Assembly: GCA_002989075.1 (NCBI GenBank) | Contig: PSQN01000005.1 | Location: 2,121,241-2,185,240 of the forward strand | DNA from: Arthonia radiata | Taxonomy: Eukaryota > Ascomycota > Arthoniomycetes > Arthoniales > Arthoniaceae | Length of the DNA: 64,000 bases | Reading direction: 5' to 3' | In this document: positions 1 through 11,105 of the stretch, piece by piece | Numbering within the stretch: the stretch's first letter is position 1 | Layout of the letters: each line of letters begins with the position of its first letter | Program-made: the position numbers and the translations under genes | The notes under the pieces: generated by a model | Database searches by the model: none | What the model was told of the DNA's origin: nothing | The model's input: the letters and a program-made list of their open reading frames with translations, nothing else

Positions 1-389
1 AACTTTGAGAAATTGCCGCAAGAGCACTGTATTCTTGCTTGAACCATCACAGCGATCATAGAGCTGCTTGCATCATTCTTTTCAGCGCTTCCAGCATACT
101 CCAAGGGGTCGAATTAGACCAAAAGCATCCCCACGCCAGCCACGCGCACCGACTCTCCTTCACTCACCATCACAATGACAGTCACCATTGAGCTACCTTG
201 TCTGTCTAGTTACCAGCAAACTCCAAAGATTCTACTGGTTCTCTTGAAACTGCGGATCGCGAGCGGCATCCGCACAAAAGAAGCTGCGTAGTCCACAAGG
301 GCTCAACAAAGGCTGTCGAAATGGTCGATTAGCAAGCCAGACGGTCCAACGACCCTTTCAAATTGCACAGCAAGCTTAGTTCCCGGCTG

Positions 390-1911
390 CTGCTTGTTGA
401 CAGCCTCAGCAAGCCCGCGCAAAGTCATTCACGATGCTTCCGACCAGCTGAGGAGGCATTGAACGGTGCATGTTTGCTACGCGCCAAGCTAGCCACAAAC
501 CCTCGGCTTGCAAGAGAAGGGAGAGCAGCAGTCAGCAAGCGCATCAAGTTTCCCATACCTGGAAAGTCTCGTCAACCAAGCCAGTTCGCCGGCGGCGTCG
601 CCGAAGGAGCACCGGCGAAAAGAGTGGGACCTATTGCAGAGTCTGCGACCGTCTCGGCAGTCTACAGCCAAAAGGTCTTCTCCGAATTGTTTCTCTGAGC
701 CGGCTATGATCGCGCAGCTGCTGGCGAAGCTAAGTATCATTCGAATGCACACAATTGAGACCGGAAGAGAAGGCTTTGATCAGATCAGCTAGCTGTCATG
801 GTAACAAAGTTTCCGAACACTCACCGCAGCGTGCCTATAGCAGCCTTGCTCTCCCACTCCGACAGGCAGGTCAGATCCTCTCTGTCGCACTTCCGACGCC
901 CACTAAAACTCCCGAGCATCGCTCGCGCTCGGACTTCCTACGGACACTGGCTCGAAAGCAAGGCTCTTGCAGACATCGGCGGTCGGCCTTAGCAGCGGCT
1001 GGGTCCACGGTCGTGCGGACACTGTACTGCTGTCAAGGTTGTCAGAACCATTCTGTCATTGACATCGTTCCCCAAAGACTCACTGACTCCAGCATTTGCA
1101 GCCAAGAGGCCCCATCGACAATCTCTCCATACCTGCGTCAAGTCACTGGCGTCACACCGTCTCAAAACTGCTACAGGCGCGAGGCCGGCTGCGTATGCTA
1201 CGATGGGTGTCTGCAGAGCGTGCCGAAGACAGTCCAGAGGGAGCCCGAAAGAGCAGGTCCGGAAAAGTAGTTCAAGAGAAATGTTACCAGAAGAACACAT
1301 CCAGACGTCGAGGTTGCAGCGATAAATGTCAGAAAGGAGGCGTTGAAGGGGTCGCTGCATCAAGATAAGCATACCGTTATAATGATTCTATCATCCGAAC
1401 ACTCACCACTACATCCTCCTCGAGCACAAGCCTGAGCGCAGCAGCCACACAAGCCTGTCTTCGCTTCCGATCGCTACCAGTTTGCGGGCGTCGCACGCTT
1501 CCCACTGCAAAAACAGGCCAAGGTCCAGGTTGAGGAGCTGTAGCGAAGATGGCAAGAAGACAAAGCTGAGAGGAAGAGGTCGAGAAGATTGCACTACTAC
1601 GCTCGTCAGCAAGCGATCATTACGGCCATCATCCGAACACTCACGACCTCACACGCCGAACGTCAGCCAGCACGCAGCAGCCACACAAGCCCACCTCTAT
1701 CGCTACGTCTACTCATCCACGGGCGCCTCTCATCTGAAACGGCAACAAGAGGCGAAGACTTGGGGTGAACAGGCTGAGAAGAGGAGTTCCGTCACAGAAG
1801 CCAGAAGGAGAGCTCGAGGATACATAGCCGCGCAAGTGAGGTTCAGGAGAGGTCCCACTACTTGCTCGTCAGCAAGAGGTCATAATGACTTCATCGTCTG
1901 AACACTCACAA
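390..1911 (-). repeat. Degenerate tandem array of exon-intron units
   Basis: Read on the minus strand, five segments begin GTGAGT and one begins GTGAAT. They lie about 240-390 nt apart, with donors at 1909, 1644, 1406, 1083, 824 and 432, and most run to an AG acceptor 43-57 nt later. The introns resemble one another along their length: three share GTGAGTGTTC plus related bases, and several end in CTTGCTGA(C/G) followed by AG. The exon bases just before the donors also match; the units ending at 1645 and 1407 share GGCTTGTGTGGCTGCTGCG. Whole exon-intron units were therefore duplicated. Three adjacent units splice in phase into an open chain of about 192 codons (1593-1407, 1354-1084, 1021-903, ending in TAG). 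The neighbouring units carry stops in the phases I could test. I do not recognise the product. It may be a decayed or partly living repeated-exon gene. Confidence 0.5.
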
Positions 1912-2144
1912 CCGCATACCTCCAAAGCGCAGCAACAACTCATACGTTTACTATGCGTCTCCCTCCTCCATACAAAACCAAAACACTGGCGTCGCTTGCT
2001 ACAGCAACTTCATACATGTGGGAGGCGTCGTAGGAACGCTGCAGCGATCCCACTCAAAACAAAAACAAGCACCAAACACAGGATACCCAAGATAGCGGGC
2101 TGCAAGAGAACACAATCATCAGTTCATTACCTCCTCAATATCTA

Positions 2145-5100
2145 TCAGAAATACAGACTCCGCACACCCTCCCGTGCCGCCGTAACCGTCAAATGCGTTG
2201 GCGGCGGCGGCAGCGGAGGGGGCGGAAGATTCTTGCCTTCCCGCTCTGCGTAAATCGAGCTCGTCGTGCTCATCCGGCTCATACGCTTGTCTTCGAAGCT
2301 TCTCTCGTCCTCTGGCTGTCTACCGTCAACTTCTTCCCTTCTCTCATGTCTGAGCTCCTGTCGATCACCCGTCTCCCTCCGGCCTTGCTGCCAACCCACT
2401 TCTCTTCTACCCTCTTGCCAATTCCTTTGTTCCACCCTTCCTTCCTGCTTCATCTCCGCAGTAGGATTACTGCTCGATCTCACAGGCATCGCAATCACAG
2501 GCCCACCATTACCCGCTGTCTGCGGAATCACAGGTATCTGAAACTCAAACATCGGGCTCCGCGGCGGGCGTTTGGGCGCCTGCATCGACTTCGCCTGGCG
2601 CGTCGTACCGATCATGCGCTCCCTCGTCTGACCTACACCTTCGCCTCGTTCCTCGCATCTGCCATCATCGCCCGCATTTGATCGCTCATGGCCTGGCAAG
2701 GGCGGCGCATCATCGCTGTCAGGCTTGTAGAACGTGCCGAGGTTCTTGAAACTGGTGGAGCGATTGCCAAGACTTTGCGCGCGCTTTTTGGCCTCGTGCA
2801 GACTGTCTGCGGAGCGGGATTTGCGGGCGCCGAGGGACATGTGCAACTTTGTTCGCGGTCGTTCGCGAGAGCGTTCTCTGCTGCGCTCGCGGCTTGACTC
2901 ACGGGGAGGCGCGGTGTAGTTCGTCGCAGGCTGTGGCAGCTCGGGGGCGGACGGCGCGGAAGTGTTACGTTCGCGGCTTGCTTTTATTGGAGGTGGTGCG
3001 CGTGGTTCTGGACAGGATGATTTGCGGGAGCGGCTGGCGGAGGAGATAGGTGAGGGTTCGGTCATGCCTGTGGAGATGGGCGACGGGTCGAAGATCCGGG
3101 TTGAGACCGGAGATGCGTCTGTGAGATGGGAGGAGATGGGTGAAGGGTCGTAAGGGCGTGTTGAGATGGGAGACTGGTGGGTTGGTCGCGCTGAGAGACG
3201 TGATTCATGTGCTGATCGTAGATAGACTGGCGATTGATTGACAGGCCGTTGATATGAGGGAGATTGGTGCGCTGCTGATGGTGAGTACACAGGAGGTCGT
3301 TGGTATACAGGAGATTGATTGGTCGGTCTCGGGTACATGGGCGACTGAGTGGTCATACGAGTAGACATCGGAGGGGCCGGATGCAAGTCGATCGGGGACA
3401 TGTCATGCAAGCGCGCAGAGATTGGAGATGAATCAATGGGCCGAGATGACAGCGGAGGGAGGTTGGCAAAAGCTGGATGTTGTGATAATCTGGCCGCTGC
3501 TGGATCGTTGCGAGATCCAGAGCTGAAGAACGGGCGCAGATCAGCCAGCGCTGGATGTTGAAGCGCGATGGGCATGACCGGACCAGCGGCAGGACCTGAG
3601 CCGAAGAGCGGAGCTGGTATCATTGAAGGGTGAGAGGAGATACCCATGGCAGGGCTGTTCGACGCCGACCCGAATGACAGCGGAGGCAAATCGGGCATCG
3701 TAAGTCGAAGCGCAGGTGGGAGCGTCGAAAAGGAGTGAGAGCGCGGACGGATTGGACTGATGTCTGGTTGCTTACCCTCCACAGGTGACGCGCCCGCAGA
3801 TGCTGGGGAGACCGGTGAAACATGAGATACCTCCTTGATCTCCTGCTTGATAGATCTGTCATCATCGAACCCACTGGTGGTGATGACCGGCGTCATGCTT
3901 TGACCTTCTTTACGCATACCCGTCAGACTTTCCGAGCGCGACTTCGGTATCAGCGCGGCCATGCTGTCTTGCCGAGACTTGTGTCCCAGCTGTGGCGTAC
4001 CCAGGTTGCTGCCCATCATCGTTGGAGCGTACGTCAAACCACTAGCTTGAGAGACTCCGCTGGTGGCGCGCGTCAGTGTCGTGTAGGTCGCAGTATCATC
4101 GCCAGCAATATCGTGCAGCTTGCGATGCGTTTCGAAGTTGCGACGGACAATGGACTTGTGAGTCGACTTGCCAAAGATGCCGCTGCTGTGATTGCTCCTT
4201 GGGCTGGGCGGTGGTGGCTTCTCGAAATAACGTTGGCCAGTCTCAGCGTCGCTGCTCGGCTTCGTACGGCCGTCAGCTTGTAGTCGATTCATGCAGTGTT
4301 GGTAAAGCTGTCGAAGAGCTGGCGCCGAGGCGAAGATGATGCCAAGATTTTCCTCAAACAACGAGAACAACTGTACGGGAACACTGTCGTAATAAGGGTC
4401 GCGAATACCCTTGGAGACAATGCATTTACCGATGCTCAAACCGGCGGTGACGAACGACAGCGAGATGATAACGTACACGCCGATCTTGATCGACTTGGAC
4501 ATCTGCACATGTCGAAGCGTGGTGATGGGTACGATGACGATGATGAAGTCCGTGAAGATGCTAAGCACCGTGCTTCCATAGAACAGTTTCTGCAGCATAT
4601 CAATGCCGAAACATTCAGCAGGGACGGACTTGTCCCATAGTCCTTTCAGTGGTCGACATTGAACACTGAAGCTGATCATATTGGCGAGAGTCGAGAGAAG
4701 ATTGAAAACGAATGCCACATATACAAAGTAAAGCTTGTGTAACTGCGTGTCTGGTAACAGGCGTTTCGCAAAGAAGCAGACTGATGTCCGCATGAAGAAG
4801 AGGTCTGAGAAGTTGAATAGCTCGCTGAGTAGCAGATACTTCGCGTTCGCGGACAGCTGCGCGGGCGACAATGTGAAGATGCGTGTGCCATATCCGTTCT
4901 GTACTTGCAGTACATTCCATACTAGACCAAAGCATGTGAGTACCTGTAGGTGTGTGAGCCACGTCGCTTTCGTTTACTAACGAAGTTGCCGCTTACCGCT
5001 GACACTGCGATGCAAGCGTCATCCAACCCCGCAGTCTTCTTATACCTTATCCTCGTAAGAAGCCGCAGCGCGACTACAACCACGGCCAATGGACGTATTG

Positions 5101-5173
5101 ATGCACTGAGCACCAGCACAATGGAACCTTTGTTGTCGCCAGCGCCTGGTGGCATCTGCGGTGCGGGTGCCAT
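2145..5173 (-). CDS. Fungal rhodopsin-family (Pth11-like) integral membrane protein with long Ser/Pro-rich tail
   Basis: There are two exons, 5173-4997 and 4943-2145, in phase 0; the intron begins GTAAGC and ends CCTACAG. The product is 991 aa. Residues 1 to about 280 form the seven-helix module of fungal integral membrane (rhodopsin-domain) proteins. It carries the family marks LDDACIAVSA after helix 1, QCRPLKGLWD in the extracellular loop, and ENLGIIFASAPALRQL in the last helix. Related proteins are proposed cell-surface receptors. The rest, about 700 residues, is a cytoplasmic tail rich in Ser, Pro and Arg. It includes a run of 10-residue units built on SP(I/V)(Y/S)xRP at about residues 564-695, an RE/RS stretch, and a proline cluster near the C terminus. 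The tail is much longer than usual for the family and offers many Ser-Pro sites. The ligand is unknown. Confidence 0.85.
3036..3431 (-). repeat. 10-residue coding repeat in receptor tail
   Basis: Within the membrane-protein gene, about 13 units of roughly 10 codons follow the pattern SP(I/V/M)(Y/S)xRPxxQ or SPISxxxxxP. Examples are SPMYPRPTNQ, SPSYQRPVNQ and SPISTRPYDP. Two units are longer and look fused or degenerate. The pattern predicts regularly spaced proline-directed phosphorylation sites. Confidence 0.7.
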
Positions 5174-6753
5174 GCTGTGTGCTGGCAGTCACACCTCCAA
5201 GAAAAGCAAGAGTCAAGAAAATTAAAAGTATATCAAGAACAGTCAACGGATGAAAGAATGAAACAAGAAAAGGTCCGCCAGCGAAGACCTCACGACGGTG
5301 TTGACAGACACAAGCCTAGCTAGAGGTGCGAACATCATCAAGCACGCGTTTCGCAGCGACGGGCAGGCATCTACATTTCATTCGCGAAAGCACGCGTCAG
5401 GAGGAATCGGTTCGGGTGTGGCGGCGGGTGTGAGTGGACGGACGCCGCCTACACGTAGTCATGTTCACCGAATAGGCTATCTGCACCGCGCAGAGGAAGG
5501 TCTAGTCGGTGTCAGAATAAATACCGGCCGCTCGCATGCATGCCTCTGACGCGAGGCTGGAGGATGCACTATGCGATACGGCCGGGGCGTTCCCCAGGTG
5601 CGCGGACCTGTCAGGCGCAAGAGATCAATTGCCCATTAATGAGATAGTCCGGAAGTGGTGAAAGAGAGGGAGAATAATAAAGATCAAAGTGTTGATTATT
5701 GTGCCGTTAGCGACAGACAACAGGGCCCATGTACGACGGAACGTATAGCGCAAGATGCTAGTAGGGACATTATTTGGTCTTGAGATGTTGAATCCGGAAG
5801 GAGGTCGGCCATGGACATTGCACGGCCGGGCGGGAGGCGGCACGCGGTGCTTTAAGGTGTAAAATTCGGCCAGTGAAGGATCAAAGCTCTCTTTCGCCAG
5901 GGGTGAAGGAACGCGTTTCATACTTGACCTCTGTGTGTGGGACATGCAGGCGAGCCGTGTGTTCTGGGAGCTAATGCATATTGTTCGGGCCGTTCGAAAC
6001 ATACGGAATCCTCGTTGGGAGTAGTTGAAGAGTGCTGAGAGTTGGGTAAGATGACGAGGATGGTGAAGGAGGAAGGGGTGGAGTTGTGGACGCTCTGCGA
6101 GGGAGTAAAACGATGATAGGAAAGGTGGACGAGGAGGACGAGAGCGAACAAACACGGGATGGCAAATTGAATAATGGCGCTGAGCGAGTCTGGAATACTA
6201 CTGGCACTCCCTTGATAGACTAAACACGTCATGGAATGCCACCAGTACTTCAGCCCCGGGCCTAGCCTGATTCGCTTCTACCTCCTTGCCGCGTTTATCA
6301 TCTGGACTTTCCAACATTTTAAGAATCCTCAAACACATCTGAAGCATGATCGAGACGCCAGGCTCGCTTATTGTACGGTCACTGCCGTTTTCAATTTATC
6401 TGCCTCCGTCGATGGCGTCAAATCGAACCATTGAACACGTGTCCGCTTGCTTTAGCCTCTCAACCATCTCCAAGGCTTGGTAGGTTTATGCGCTTTGGAG
6501 GACTGCCGAACCCTGCACCAGAATGCCTGGCAAGCTTTTGTGGACCTCAGCAAACAGACGTTCCAGCATCTGGTCAACGTCAGCGATCTCGCTTTAGCTA
6601 CGCAGAGCCTCATCCTCCACTGAGCCGCTTCCTTTCCTCCACGGCCAAACAAGCATTGTTACTCCTATGCAGCAATAGCCCCGATCTCCTCCACTAAAGG
6701 ATACTCATACGCCCCCTCCAGCAGCGCCTCCTCCGCCGAGTAGAACCGCAAAG
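5174..6753. other. Intergenic, 1.6 kb
   Basis: This lies upstream of the rhodopsin-family gene and downstream of the DUF1254/DUF1214 gene. Open frames on both strands are short and overlap each other; I found no domain, splice-consistent exon chain or RNA gene. Confidence 0.5.
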
Positions 6754-8275
6754 TTAGCTCGAAGCTCCACCGCCTGCTGGTGAAGGCAGCCAGTTCCCAG
6801 TCCAGTTCGCTGGGGGAACCTCGTCGTGGGGCTGTACCAGGATCTGAAACGGCCTCATGTCGTTCGCACCACTGTTAGATCCATACACCAACGTGCTGTC
6901 GGCGTACGTCAAGGTACTCCTGTCGCCCACCTCATACACATTCAGCGCATTGGGTGGTAATGCGCCGTTCTCATCGTACAGCGTTAGACTCCAAAAGCCA
7001 TCTGCTCGCAACGGCGGTTTGCCACCGACGAAGGTGAGTAGGAGAGCCACGTGCGCTGGCAACGTGTAAGTGGTATTTGCAGGCGACGGATAGATGCTCT
7101 GGTCAGGCGTATTTGCAAGGTAGCCTTGCTGTGCGACAAGGGCGCGTCCGACGAGTTCGGTGCCATTGCGATAGGAGCCGATGTAAGATGACGAGATCGT
7201 TGACCAGCCGTGGGTATAGATGTCACGGCTGCCTGGGGCGGTGTAGAAGTTAAGGAGTGTCGTGTTGAGGAGCGCGTAGGCTTCGTTGAGGTCCACACCC
7301 AGTATAGGGGTGTAGCTGCCATCAGCGATGCCTGCGAAGGCGAGAACGGAGGGTAGTGCAGCTGCGAGACATTGGTCTTGAGGCGGGTTGCGGTCGCTGA
7401 GGTGTGCTGTGAGTTCCAGAGCTTGTGAGGGAAAGGGGCCAGTGACATTCACGTCTGCTGGAATGAGTGGCGGTGCAAATGCAGTATGCTGGTTCGTGCT
7501 GATCAAGGTGATGTTGTTGATGTAGGAATTGGCGTAGGTGAGCTCCGCCGTGTTGTTCTGCTTGACTTCGACACGGATGAGCAGGATACCGTTGTAGGTA
7601 GGTGAGTCGATGCAGCTTTCGTAGCCAATACAATATTCGGTCGTCAGACCAGCCTGATCGGTGCCTACCGTTTGGCAAAGGAGGTATTCGCCAGCTTGGC
7701 TTGCATATCGGCTGCCTATGCTTGCGTAGTTGTCTCCGTAGCTGTGCTTCGTTCAGAAGAGCCACTGGTGTAGTCTGTTCTTACTTACGGATCATAGAAC
7801 AAATACACATAGTATCTGTCTGGCTGTAGCTCAGCACTGTGACAATCACATCCTCTTGAGATAGGTCTATGATAGCTGCGCCGTATATGGTGTCCACGTT
7901 CGGACGGACGACACCGGACGTTCCTGGAACGGCCAGTTTCCCTACGTTGAACAACTTGTTCGTACCGAGCAGACTCAGTCCTATCGCGCCTCTAGTGAGG
8001 GAAATGCAACCCGTAAGACCATAGCCATAGAGCAAAGCGAAGACTGTCACGCCTGACTCAGTGTATGGCAAGCTATTGCAATCGAAAACGTCCTTGATTA
8101 TGGGCGAGGCGCATACCGCGGCCTCGAGGTCTTTGTTTGGCTCATCAGTCCGTTGCTTGAGGTTAAGCGGCACGCTTTTGGGTGTGTCATACGGCGCGTT
8201 GATCAAGAGAGTGGCTAGAGACAAGATAGTATGGGCGAGCAGCAATGCTCCGGTCAAAAGGCGTATAAGGCTCAT
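6754..8275 (-). CDS. Secreted DUF1254/DUF1214 domain protein with apparent 1-base frame break
   Basis: Exon 1 is 8275-7789 and exon 2 is 7741-6754; the intron has donor GTAAGT and acceptor CACAG. The start MSLIRLLTGALLLAHTILSL looks like a signal peptide. The DUF1254 signature RPNVDTIYGAAIIDLSQEDV is followed after the break by PDRYYVYLFYDPYGDN. The DUF1214 half has GFWSLTLYDENG and NVYEVGDRSTL. Many NxT/NxS sites fit secretion. Near 7834-7836 the frame slips: one more base after GTGC would restore the family sequence (VTVP then ELQPDRYYV) and give 491 aa. With the break the protein stops soon after the DUF1254 core. It is either a recent pseudogene or a sequencing error. Members of this family are widespread in bacteria and fungi and their reaction is unknown. 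The secreted esterase lies directly upstream on the same strand. Confidence 0.75.
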
Positions 8276-8805
8276 GTCCACTACGCATGCGAGATTTGAA
8301 TTGAATGGAAGCTGCAAAATTACGTCCGCATCTTGCTCGTGAATGTCGAGTTTCCTTTGGCAACGAAACACACGGTCCTGCTTGCAACGTCGGCAACACA
8401 AGTGTACCAGAAGCCATACCAAGAGTGTACTGATTTGCGGCTATCATTGCGGCTCATACTTCATCAGGACATGTCTTCTCGGCATGTGAGGTCATCCTGC
8501 ATCTCTACCGAGCACGCTATTCCCAGTGAGCTTTCAGAGACGGATGAGATGCACTATGTTCTGGCGACTGCAGGAGTATACGTGGTGATTGAAGCAAGGC
8601 AGGCATGTTCCTATCATTCCACCACCAAATTGGAGACTTGTTTAGAAGGGAGCAAAGTCCCGGTCGAAGAGCTGCCGGCCGTGAATACACAAGATGCTCA
8701 TGATTATGTTGCTGTCTATACAAGCCCATCTATCTATGCAAGCTCCATGTAAATGCATGTTCACGTTCACGGTCCCTCATGCATAAACATTATACATTAT
8801 TACCC
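8276..8805. other. Intergenic, 530 bp
   Basis: Spacer between the carboxylesterase stop and the DUF1254 protein start. I see no coding or structural feature; it should hold the esterase terminator and the DUF1254 promoter. Confidence 0.5.
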
Positions 8806-10439
8806 CTACCTGTTCAACGATCCACCATACGGAAATGTCGGACACAACTGGTTGTACGCGCTTGTCGTATTAAAGCTCGGGAGCACACTGAACGTCGTGC
8901 TGTTTGTGTCATCAAAGCCAAGCTGAATCAAGCTCTCGGTATCATTCGCATACTGCTTCCACCCGTACACATTCAGGCCGTTCGTCGGATCATGCGCGAA
9001 CGCTGACCACGCGCCGCGCATGTACCCACCCATTGAGCGCTCTTGCCATGTCGAGTCTGCCTTGGAGATGTCTTCGCTGCTACCGAACATGGGCAGGATC
9101 TCGGCGCCGTGCCAAGCTTGCTTCATGCTCGTCGGGAGAGCAATGTTGGGGAACTCCGCCTTGTAGATGTAGCGCCACGTCGGAATGTCATATGAAGCGC
9201 GGAAGATGGCGGCGGTGCCCACAGGACACGTGAACTCGCCGGCGTCGAAAGCGATCCAGGTATCTTGTGGGAGATTGGTGCCAGAGCCAGCAGCAAGAAG
9301 TATGAACAGGCCAGCTTCGAAGTAGTTGTTGCCGGCCAGGTAAGGCTTCGGGATGAACTTCTTCTGGAAGGCGAGGTCGGTGTAATTGTAGAAGACGGTC
9401 TTGTTATCCACGGTGGGACCAAAGTTGCCCATCACACTGGCGAGGCCCGAGCCGGTGCTCTCGGCTGCGAGAAGGTTGTCCATGGTTGTGTTCGGAGAGC
9501 GCATGCAGGCCAGAACCTCGTCGGGGTTGGTCTGCGTGCAGCCGACCTTTGCGACAACATCGGACCACGATTTGCTTGCGGTCTCTGGAAGAATGTTGCC
9601 GAAGGAGTTGGCGGTGCCGGACATGGCGATTGAGCCTGCAATAATCGGATCCTCCATCCAGGCGTAGTTGTAGAGATCGACTGAAGCGCCGCCAGCAGAT
9701 TGGCCGAAGATAGTAATGCGTCCTGGATCGCCGCCAAACGCAGCGATATTGTTGCGCACCCACTCAATGGCCATGCGCTGATCCAGCAGAGCCGCGTTCT
9801 GCTCCAGGTTAGGCGCACCCGGGAAGCCAAAGATGTTCAGACGGTAATTGAAGTTAACGAACACCACGTCTTCCGAGTCTGCCCAAAATTGGCCACTGTA
9901 CGCCGAAGAGTTTGTGCCACCGCTGTTGAAGCCTCCGCCGTAGATCCATACCAAGACCGGCTTCGATACGGAGCCTGTTTGTGGCTTTGACCATACATTG
10001 ATGTACAGGCAGTCCTCTTGCTGGTCGTCGTCGACCTGAGCGAGGTTGGCGAGAATGTTGTACAGAGACGGTGGCTGGAGAAAGGTCGGGACGGTGTTTG
10101 AGGAGGATGGGCAGTCGTGGGCGAACTCTAGAGCGTTGATCTCCCTGGTGCTGGTGTACGTGACTGGCGGAGCGAACCGCAGGTCGCCTACGGGCGGCTG
10201 CGCAAATGGAATGCCTAGGTATTCGCTGACCTGAGTAGCATTTTGCGCGCGGTGGCCGATGACGGTACCTGAAGCTTCTGTCAGCAATGGACAGTGTTAT
10301 TAAAGCATTGCCAATACATACCGCTCGTGGTGTTGACTGCCTGGCCGACTTGGAAGCCTGCCGGAGCTTGAGCCAGACTCTGCTGAGCGAAGGCAAGTAG
10401 GATGGCCGCAGAAAAAGCAGCTTTGAAGAAGGTAGACAT
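8806..10439 (-). CDS. Secreted type-B carboxylesterase/lipase
   Basis: Two exons, 10439-10322 and 10277-8806, split by an intron that starts GTATGT and ends TTGCTGACAG, give 529 aa. The first exon supplies a signal peptide (MSTFFKAAFSAAILLAFA, likely cut after SLAQ). The fold is the alpha/beta-hydrolase carboxylesterase type B: YLGIPFAQPPVGDLRF near the N terminus, the oxyanion-hole motif YGGGFNSGG, the nucleophile elbow GQSAGGA with catalytic Ser, a probable acid in GEFTCP, and catalytic His in WHGAEI. The early Cys pair ending in EDCLYINVW is typical. It should hydrolyse carboxylic esters outside the cell; the substrate cannot be read from sequence. It lies tandem to the DUF1254/DUF1214 gene. 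Confidence 0.93.
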
Positions 10440-11105
10440 TATGAGTATATGTCGACCTCTGCAACGCTGTCACGGCCTGCGAAAGCTTCCACTACACTTA
10501 CAGATACTGTTCAGCCAGGCACGAGCTGGTCGACGTCCAAGCAGTGAGAAAGAGGACGCGGACGCGTATTCATACAGGCGGAGTCGTGCATGGATGGCAT
10601 CCCTTCCAGAAATGAACGTAGTGGAGTCAGATCCGAGCGAATAATGACCAGCAAGGGTGCTAGCGCTGCGGAGAAAACTGGAGGCCAATGGTGTTGGTGC
10701 ATGTCATCGCCAGAAGAGGGACAAGCTTCAGCCACATGAGGCCGAGGTTCATCGGCTGCTCGGCCCTCATCATCATCATGCATGCATCTTCAGGTACAAT
10801 CATGGGCTTCATGCAAGGTACGCAGATACGCTTCGGCTGTCAAAAGTATTGGATAGACTTTGAGTGTTCGCATTCGGAACGACCGTCTTGTCATTTGGAC
10901 CTGTATACAGGCTGCGAAGCCATACGCTCTATAGCCATACACTCTATCTCAGAAGCCTGATGGCATCCCTGCTCATGTATGTCATTTGCCGACAAGGCTG
11001 TCGATGCTCTTTCGTGAGATGCGTTGAATGCGTGTGCGTCGATGGATACTACCTTCCCATGCATAGCAGACACGCATAGGCGCTCAGGACCCAGGCCTAG
11101 CCTCT
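10440..11105. other. Intergenic, 670 bp
   Basis: Region between the esterase start and the stop of the next minus-strand gene. There are no convincing coding frames or RNA genes. Confidence 0.5.

Noticed and set aside
363-1372. Overlapping short plus-strand frames (for example 755-1270)
   Set aside because: The repeated splice-like signals are on the minus strand; the plus frames change register at each unit and show no domain.
5625-6155. 176-codon minus-strand frame
   Set aside because: No domain, no exon partners, basic and Ser/Pro-rich as expected of shadow translation; overlaps other open frames.
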